The position numbers and the translations under genes are program-made. From Aurelia coerulea (taxonomy: Eukaryota; Cnidaria; Scyphozoa; Semaeostomeae; Ulmaridae), in the NCBI GenBank assembly GCA_039566865.1, contig CM076962.1:9666743-9730742 (forward strand): a stretch of 64,000 nt of DNA. The letters run 5' to 3'. The notes beneath the pieces are model-generated. The model was not told the DNA's origin. It did not search any database and saw only the letters and a list, made by a program, of their open reading frames with translations. Positions 59,268 to 64,000 of the stretch are shown here, piece by piece. The stretch's first letter is position 1. Each line of letters begins with the position of its first letter.

Positions 59268-59645
59268 CTAAGACTTTTTAAACGTTTCGATTTTCATCTT
59301 CTTCAGTAACTGTTCGTACAATGATTTGGGGACCTACCTATAAACGTAGATTACAATAGGGTAACAAAAGAAACATCTTAACGAGGGCTAGCTAATACAT
59401 ATGTTCCCAACTGAGCTATAAAAAGCGGGTGGGCCGGAAACGCAAAGAGAAGCAAAGGTGAGATAAAGATGGACTTAATACAGGAGCCAGTTCAGTTGGG
59501 AACATATGTATTAGCTAGCCCTCGTTAAGTTGTTTCTTTTGTTACCCTATTGTAATCTACGTTTATAGGTAGGTCCCCAAATCATTGTATGAACAGTTAC
59601 TGAAGCAGATGAAAATCGAAACGTTCAAAAAGTCTTAGTGCATTT
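59268..59645. repeat. Long palindrome, two head-to-head copies of a retroelement-end-like sequence
   Basis: The left half (CACTAAGACTTTTTAAACG ... ATATGTTCCCAACTGAGC) mirrors the right half, ending CGAAACGTTCAAAAAGTCTT. The loop is about 80 bp. Each half has a CTGAAG...GATGAAAATCGAAACG block that resembles the hammerhead-like ends of Penelope-type elements. Confidence 0.75.
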
Positions 59646-60103
59646 GTGAAATCAGTATTCTAAATACTTCTAGCAAGCTCTGGATCATGATTACAACATT
59701 CTTGATGATTGGGTGGTCTAGAAAGTGCACTTTGGACAAAGTTTCCAGTTTATCCTATTCAGCAATGTGACCTTTACCCATTCTAGATCGCTGTGTGTGC
59801 CACAGGAATGTTAATTGGTCACAGCAATTGAACTTGATTGCTTACAATAAAGCAAAACACATTTATCAAAATATAAAACACTCAAACTTGAGATTTCTAG
59901 ATTAAAAAAACTTCAGCACACATTTTTCGTACATAAGAAACAGCTTAAAACAGTATGCTCAATTTTCGAAAGTCCAGAAAGAAGAAATGGTGCTACAGTA
60001 CACTAATCTTTAATAATAAACCAAGATGCCGGGCTGGTAGATAGTTTCATGAATGTTAGAAACATTGGTGGTGGCATTAGCGATGACAGAACCAGTGCTC
60101 GTG

Positions 60104-60705
60104 AACAAGGGCAGATTTTGTAATACAATAGCAACAGTTGCGTTTGATTGACACCTCAATTCAAAGCGATTAGCGGATGCAGACAAAGAAAATTCTCTCA
60201 GCCAGTAATTCAAAACAAAAAAAAGCCGCAAAAGTTTCCCCGAAACTAGTAGGGCAAACTCTCGCCTTGTGCAAGCAAAAGATGGTTTTTAAGAGAAGTT
60301 ATGTGCTTATAGCGAAAGAAGAAGGGTAAATCTAAAGCTCTGTCGCTTAGATTATGTTTATTTGATTTAGGAGCTGTTTTGTAATTGTTTCATTTTAAGC
60401 CCTAAAGACGCGAGAATTACAATGCCTTCTGCTCGGCTCCCGAATCAAATAAACATAATCTAAGCGACAGAACTTTAGATTTACCCTTCTTCTTTCGCTA
60501 TAAGCACATAACTTCTCTTAAAAACCATCTCTCGCTTGCACAAGACGAGAGTTTGCCCTACTAGTTTCGGGGACACTTTTGCGGCTTTGTTTGTTTTGAA
60601 TTACTGGTTGAGAGAATTCCCTTTGTCTGCATCCGCTAATCGCTTTGAATTGAGGTGTCAATCAAACGCAACTGTTGCTATTGTATTACAAAATCTGCCC
60701 TTGTT
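60104..60705. mobile_element. AACAAGGGCAG-family element, copy 4
   Basis: Ends AACAAGGGCAGATTTTGTAA are inverted. The exact 9-bp duplication is GTGCTCGTG (60095-60103, 60706-60714). Long arms cover nearly the entire element. The 72-73 residue frames on each strand only reflect the arms. Confidence 0.92.
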
Positions 60706-61079
60706 GTGCTCGTGCAGTTACAATGCAATTGATGTACAATTAATCGATTTCTAAATCCTAAATGACCAAACAACATTTAATAGAAATTTGATTGATGTTT
60801 TTTTATCACTTCAGTCTTTATGAAAATTTCAATTAACCTAATTATACCTCTAAAAATTGAAATCGATAAAAATTTAATGTTCTTTAATGTTCTAAAACTG
60901 ATCATATCTTGAGAAATATTAATCATTGGCCAATAAACTATATAGAGCATTTGTGTTCCGCAATTTATACCTGTGACCCAGTTCCGTAATTCCGCAATTC
61001 CGAATTCCGTAATTCCATAGTTCCGTGATTCCGGATTCCCAAATTCCGTAGTTCCGGATTCCGTAAATTACACCCGTCG

Positions 61080-62107
61080 GATATTATTGACAATTTTATA
61101 AAAGGAACGAGACGCCTGCACCAACGTCGGAGGTTGAGTGATTCCCATCCAAGCTCATCGTACAATTTCACGCGAGATGTGCCTTTCCAAGCACCTGTAA
61201 CTGCAAGTGCTGCAGAATATTGAATAGATTCTAGCTTTTCCATCTGATTTGAAAGCGTAATGTTCTGACTGAATTCACATACATTTTGTGGAGTATGATA
61301 TATGACGTCACCATAATCCAAATGTGGTCGGACATATAGTTCATATAATTCATTTAATGTTTGTCGCGGCAAGTATTGCGAAAGGAAGCGTAACATTCCT
61401 ATTCCTTGTCTGCATTTATTGATAGCTGCCTGGATATGACTAGCAAAGGACAATCTTGAATCTAGAACAATCCCAAGGTGTTTGTGTTCATCAACTTTTA
61501 TGACAGGAGTATTGTTAAATAGAATAGGTGGATGGTCTGCATGGATTCTCTTCCTAGAGAAGGTTACTTCGACTGCTTGTTTCGTTGGATCAGGATTAAA
61601 AGACATTCGCCAGTTATGTGCCCAAAGCCTAATGAGGTTCATGTCATGATTCATGTCCTGGGCAGCTGCATCAGGATCGTGAACGACAGTAATAAGCGAT
61701 GTATCGTCAGCGAAGAGTTTAACATTACACCTCAAATTATCAGTTAAATCATTTATGTATGCGAGAAAGAAAAGAGGCCGAAGGATTGAACCCTGAGGAA
61801 CGCCAGCTGTAACATTTCCCCAATGTGATGCTCTGCCTTTTAGGACAGTACGCTGCTTACGATCAGCTAAGAAACTTTCAACGAATGAAAGCAGCTGACC
61901 AGAAACACCATATCGACGCAGCTTGAAAATAAGACCTTCGTGCCAAACCCTATCAAATGCCTTAGATATATCTAGATATACCGAGAGCACATCGAGAGGT
62001 GGATTGCAGTCAAAAACTTCGAAAACAGTATGAACGATTGTTAATAACTGATAATCCAGGGCATAATCCCGATTGATTTGGATTAAGTAAGTCATGCATG
62101 TCTGACA
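61080..62107 (-). pseudogene. LINE-2 reverse transcriptase
   Basis: The frame includes LSVYLDISKAFDRVWHEGLI, TAGVPQGSILRPLFFLAYIN and the catalytic NVKLFADDTSLITVV. HKHLGIVLDSRLSFASHI, VRPHLDYGDVIYHTP and MEKLESIQYSAALAVTGAWK follow. The motif spacing is that of jockey-like LINEs. A frameshift near 62050 separates the first words LNPNQSGLCPGLSV from YQLLTIVHTVFEVFD. The frame ends where the CGACGGG element begins; the tail NPELRNLGIRNHG is from that element. Confidence 0.92.
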
Positions 62108-62293
62108 TCATGACATCTGTTTGTCCTCCTTGATCGAGTGCTTGGGCAATATCATGGATGGTTAGTATCAGTTGTGATTCACATGATCTCTTTTGGCCTG
62201 AATCCATGTTGGGCAACAGAGAGGATGTTATATCTGTTGAAATGATCCATAACTTGGGAGCTGATAATATGCTCTAATATTCCTTTTTGATTA
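62107..62293 (-). pseudogene. Upstream half of LINE-1
   Basis: The frame reads QKGILEHIISSQVMDHFNRY, NILSVAQHGF and RSCESQLILTIHDIAQALDQ to GGQTDVM, the RT 'fingers' region. It stops at the 11-bp duplication and resumes at 56466. The 5' end is truncated near 62293. Confidence 0.8.
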
Positions 62294-62992
62294 CAAAGTC
62301 CAACTTTGTAATCTAAGAAGGGGCTTCGATGTCAGGCAGTCAGTCAGAAAGAAAGAAAGTAACCCACTTCCGTCACGCTCGTTATAGCAATTGATTAACG
62401 TTTTATCTCTGCTAATTGGCACTGAAATAAAGAAAGCGCACAGAAAGCGCAAACAAGACAGAAGTTTCTTGCGATCCTATAGCAAAATTTGACGTCGGCT
62501 TATTTCATGTTAGACAGATTTGACACCATAAGATGGATAAATCACCAAGATGTTTACCCTGACACATTAACAAATTTAACCAGAATTGGCACGTTCTTGA
62601 CCTCATTAGTAGCTTAATTATGTTAAAACAATCGTTTCCTAGAACGAACGCATCATTAGCCATTTATTGATAGTGATAGTACTCATTATGCAAATAAGTC
62701 AACTTTAGAGGATGATGTAACCAGCGGCCTGCACAGAGGCTAGCATTCGCAGTATCACCGCAGTTAGAAGGACCACGCTCCTACACAGCTACAGATACTA
62801 ACGTCGCAGGTGAAGTTGAGAGGAAAGATACAGAATCCCAGCAAACAATGGTGCCATTGACTGCGAGAAGGCACGTGACCAAATTGAACCAAAACGTCTT
62901 CATGAATTTATGACTCTGCACAAAGGTTATCTTGGTGACTGCTTGTCTAAAATTAGATTCCCGCGAATAACAACAACTGAAACGTTCTGCAG
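62294..62992. other. No supported gene
   Basis: A short AGAAAGAAAG run near 62345 lies near the LINE-1 truncation point. Nothing else was recognised. Confidence 0.4.
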
Positions 62993-63072
62993 CAACCTCG
63001 TCCCCAGGGGCTTTTGTCATTTTGGGACGGAGACCTCCATCCCAATATGACAAAAAGTCCTGGGGACGATGT
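62993..63072. mobile_element. Tiny MITE with CGTCCCCAGG ends
   Basis: CGTCCCCAGGGGCTTTTGTC and, in reverse complement, CGTCCCCAGGACTTTTTGTC form an 80-bp hairpin. The 143-residue minus-strand frame over it (62781-63212) has no domain. Confidence 0.7.
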
Positions 63073-63319
63073 TGGTTCTGGAGGGTTCTACATAAGTAAT
63101 TTTGCGTTATTGTAAATCTCACATGACATCTAATTTGAGACAGATGCACCAATAGTTTCATGCACGAACTAAGCAAACTAGGGGTAATAGCTTTGGATTT
63201 TTTTCGTATCATCCTCGTTTGACATAAAGATCAAAATATTGCTTTTCAGGCGATTCTTGTCCTTATGCCAGGGGCTTGACGTTCTATTGAAGGCGACTTT
63301 AGCAGCAACACTCGTCTCT
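63073..63319. other. No supported gene
   Basis: Short spacer without recognisable features. Confidence 0.4.
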
Positions 63320-63844
63320 AGCATATGTTCCAAATCTTTAAAAAGGCTGGTGTAAAATTGAGTGATCTATTTCTTTGAACTGAATGACTTCAAAGAAACT
63401 TTAGCTATTTCTCTATAATTCTACCGTTGGACTTTTCTGAAATTTTCAAGATTTTCAGAATTAGAGTGTTTTTCTTCTTTTTCAATAATTCAAGAAAAAT
63501 TTTCAAAAAAACTTAAAAACATCGTAATTTCTAAACCGTGTGACGCAACATGAAGTAATTTCGAAGAGAACTACGGTTTATGGATGCCTACAATATGATA
63601 TCAAGCAAAAGTCTGTCACTCATCTGGTTTATGATTTAGAAATTTGATGACGTCATATCCTAAAATGAGCTGAAATGGAAAATACGCTGTAATTTTGAAA
63701 AATATTCAAAACTTCTGGAAAGTCCAACAGTAGAATTACAGAGAAATACCTAAAGTTTCTTTTAGGCCATTCAATCAGAAGAAATAGGTCCTTGAATTTT
63801 ACACCCACCTTTTTACGCCGAGTTAAAGATTTGGAACCTATGCT
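63320..63844. mobile_element. 525-bp TIR element with 9-bp duplication
   Basis: Ends AGCATATGTTCCAAATCTTT and, in reverse complement, AGCATAGGTTCCAAATCTTT, with arms of about 140 bp. The duplication is CTCGTCTCT / CTCGTTTCT (63311-63319, 63845-63853; one mismatch). Interior TGACGTCA; no gene. Confidence 0.82.
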
Positions 63845-64000
63845 CTCGTTTCTCTGATTGTAGCTAAAAAAGCATCAACGATCATTTGGGGTTATGAAGA
63901 AATCAATATTCAGATATTCTTATGCTTGCTTAGCTCAGGACAGACTTTGTAATCATCCAAAAGAATCTTATGTTTTGAAAATTGGTGTTACATTAGCTTT

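Larger units (their letters stand above)
58610..61079. mobile_element. 2.5-kb TIR element with 9-bp duplication, inside LINE-2
   Basis: Ends CGACGGGTGTAATTTACGG are inverted. The arms (about 260-300 bp) contain a run of CGGAAT/CGGAACTA words. The target duplication GATATTATT is exact (58601-58609, 61080-61088). Two further elements lie inside (about 59268-59645 and 60104-60705). No transposase. Confidence 0.88.
56466..62107 (-). mobile_element. Second LINE (LINE-2), inserted in LINE-1 and itself hit by two transposons
   Basis: The element is 5'-truncated near LNPNQSG (about 62085). Its 3' A-rich tail (GAAGAAAAAAAG) lies next to the target word CAGATGTCATG, which is present on both sides (about 56446-56456 and 62111-62121): an 11-bp target duplication. 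Two TIR elements (57415-58480 and 58610-61079) split its coding region. Confidence 0.85.

Noticed and set aside
62010..62216. Fusion of two different RTs as a new chimeric gene
   Set aside because: The 11-bp duplication and the resumption of the first RT at 56466 show a simple LINE-in-LINE insertion.

Overview
The window is repeat-rich, AT-rich nuclear DNA from a marine invertebrate. A cnidarian fits best, but this is an inference. The support is the mix of element families: jockey/CR1-like LINEs, a BEL/Pao retrotransposon, CCCGGGGGG-ended MITEs, and a decayed gene with the GGFH / IDGM / HEEADTR / DTDV / GCDTT signature, all of which I know from cnidarian assemblies. I see no bacterial, organellar or CRISPR features. 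No sequence search could be run.

Host coding content looks very small. The best case is a two-exon gene on the minus strand (5544-6029) with consensus splice sites, coding 72 residues in the visible exons. A second candidate is a single plus-strand first exon (19962-20175). Almost every longer reading frame belongs to a transposable element or is a shadow of one.

Layout from left to right. A broken LINE (2938-4450) is split by a repeat. The small host gene follows. A fold-back family copy (7700-9365) is split by a mariner-type MITE carrying an AAAGT microsatellite. Next is an RTE-like LINE fragment with a target duplication (9389-10989). Three TTAA-flanked MITEs sit at 11067, 14422 and 17064. 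The middle one lies inside a stack of nested inverted-repeat elements (12253-16915). A LINE RT follows (21255-22431). The main item is a 4.6-kb terminal-inverted-repeat element (25694-30303) carrying a decayed gene for a FEN/XPG-like nuclease. Further right are a long fold-back element (about 31817-34225), several MITEs (39-43 kb), a LINE 3' end (44.8-46 kb) and a tRNA-derived SINE-like repeat (47.6 kb). A complete BEL/Pao element with near-identical LTRs and 5-bp target duplications occupies 48127-54829. A LINE-in-LINE nest (56153-62293) has itself been hit by two further transposons, each holding younger insertions.

Many borders are supported by target-site duplications that can be read directly: TTAA for one MITE family, 9 bp for at least seven elements, 5 bp for BEL, 11 bp for a LINE, and TA/ATA for the nuclease element. 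The nuclease element is the most interesting part. It pairs about 320-bp terminal inverted repeats with a protein whose conserved acidic motifs follow the order of flap-endonuclease active sites, and a paralogous unoccupied insertion site lies nearby.
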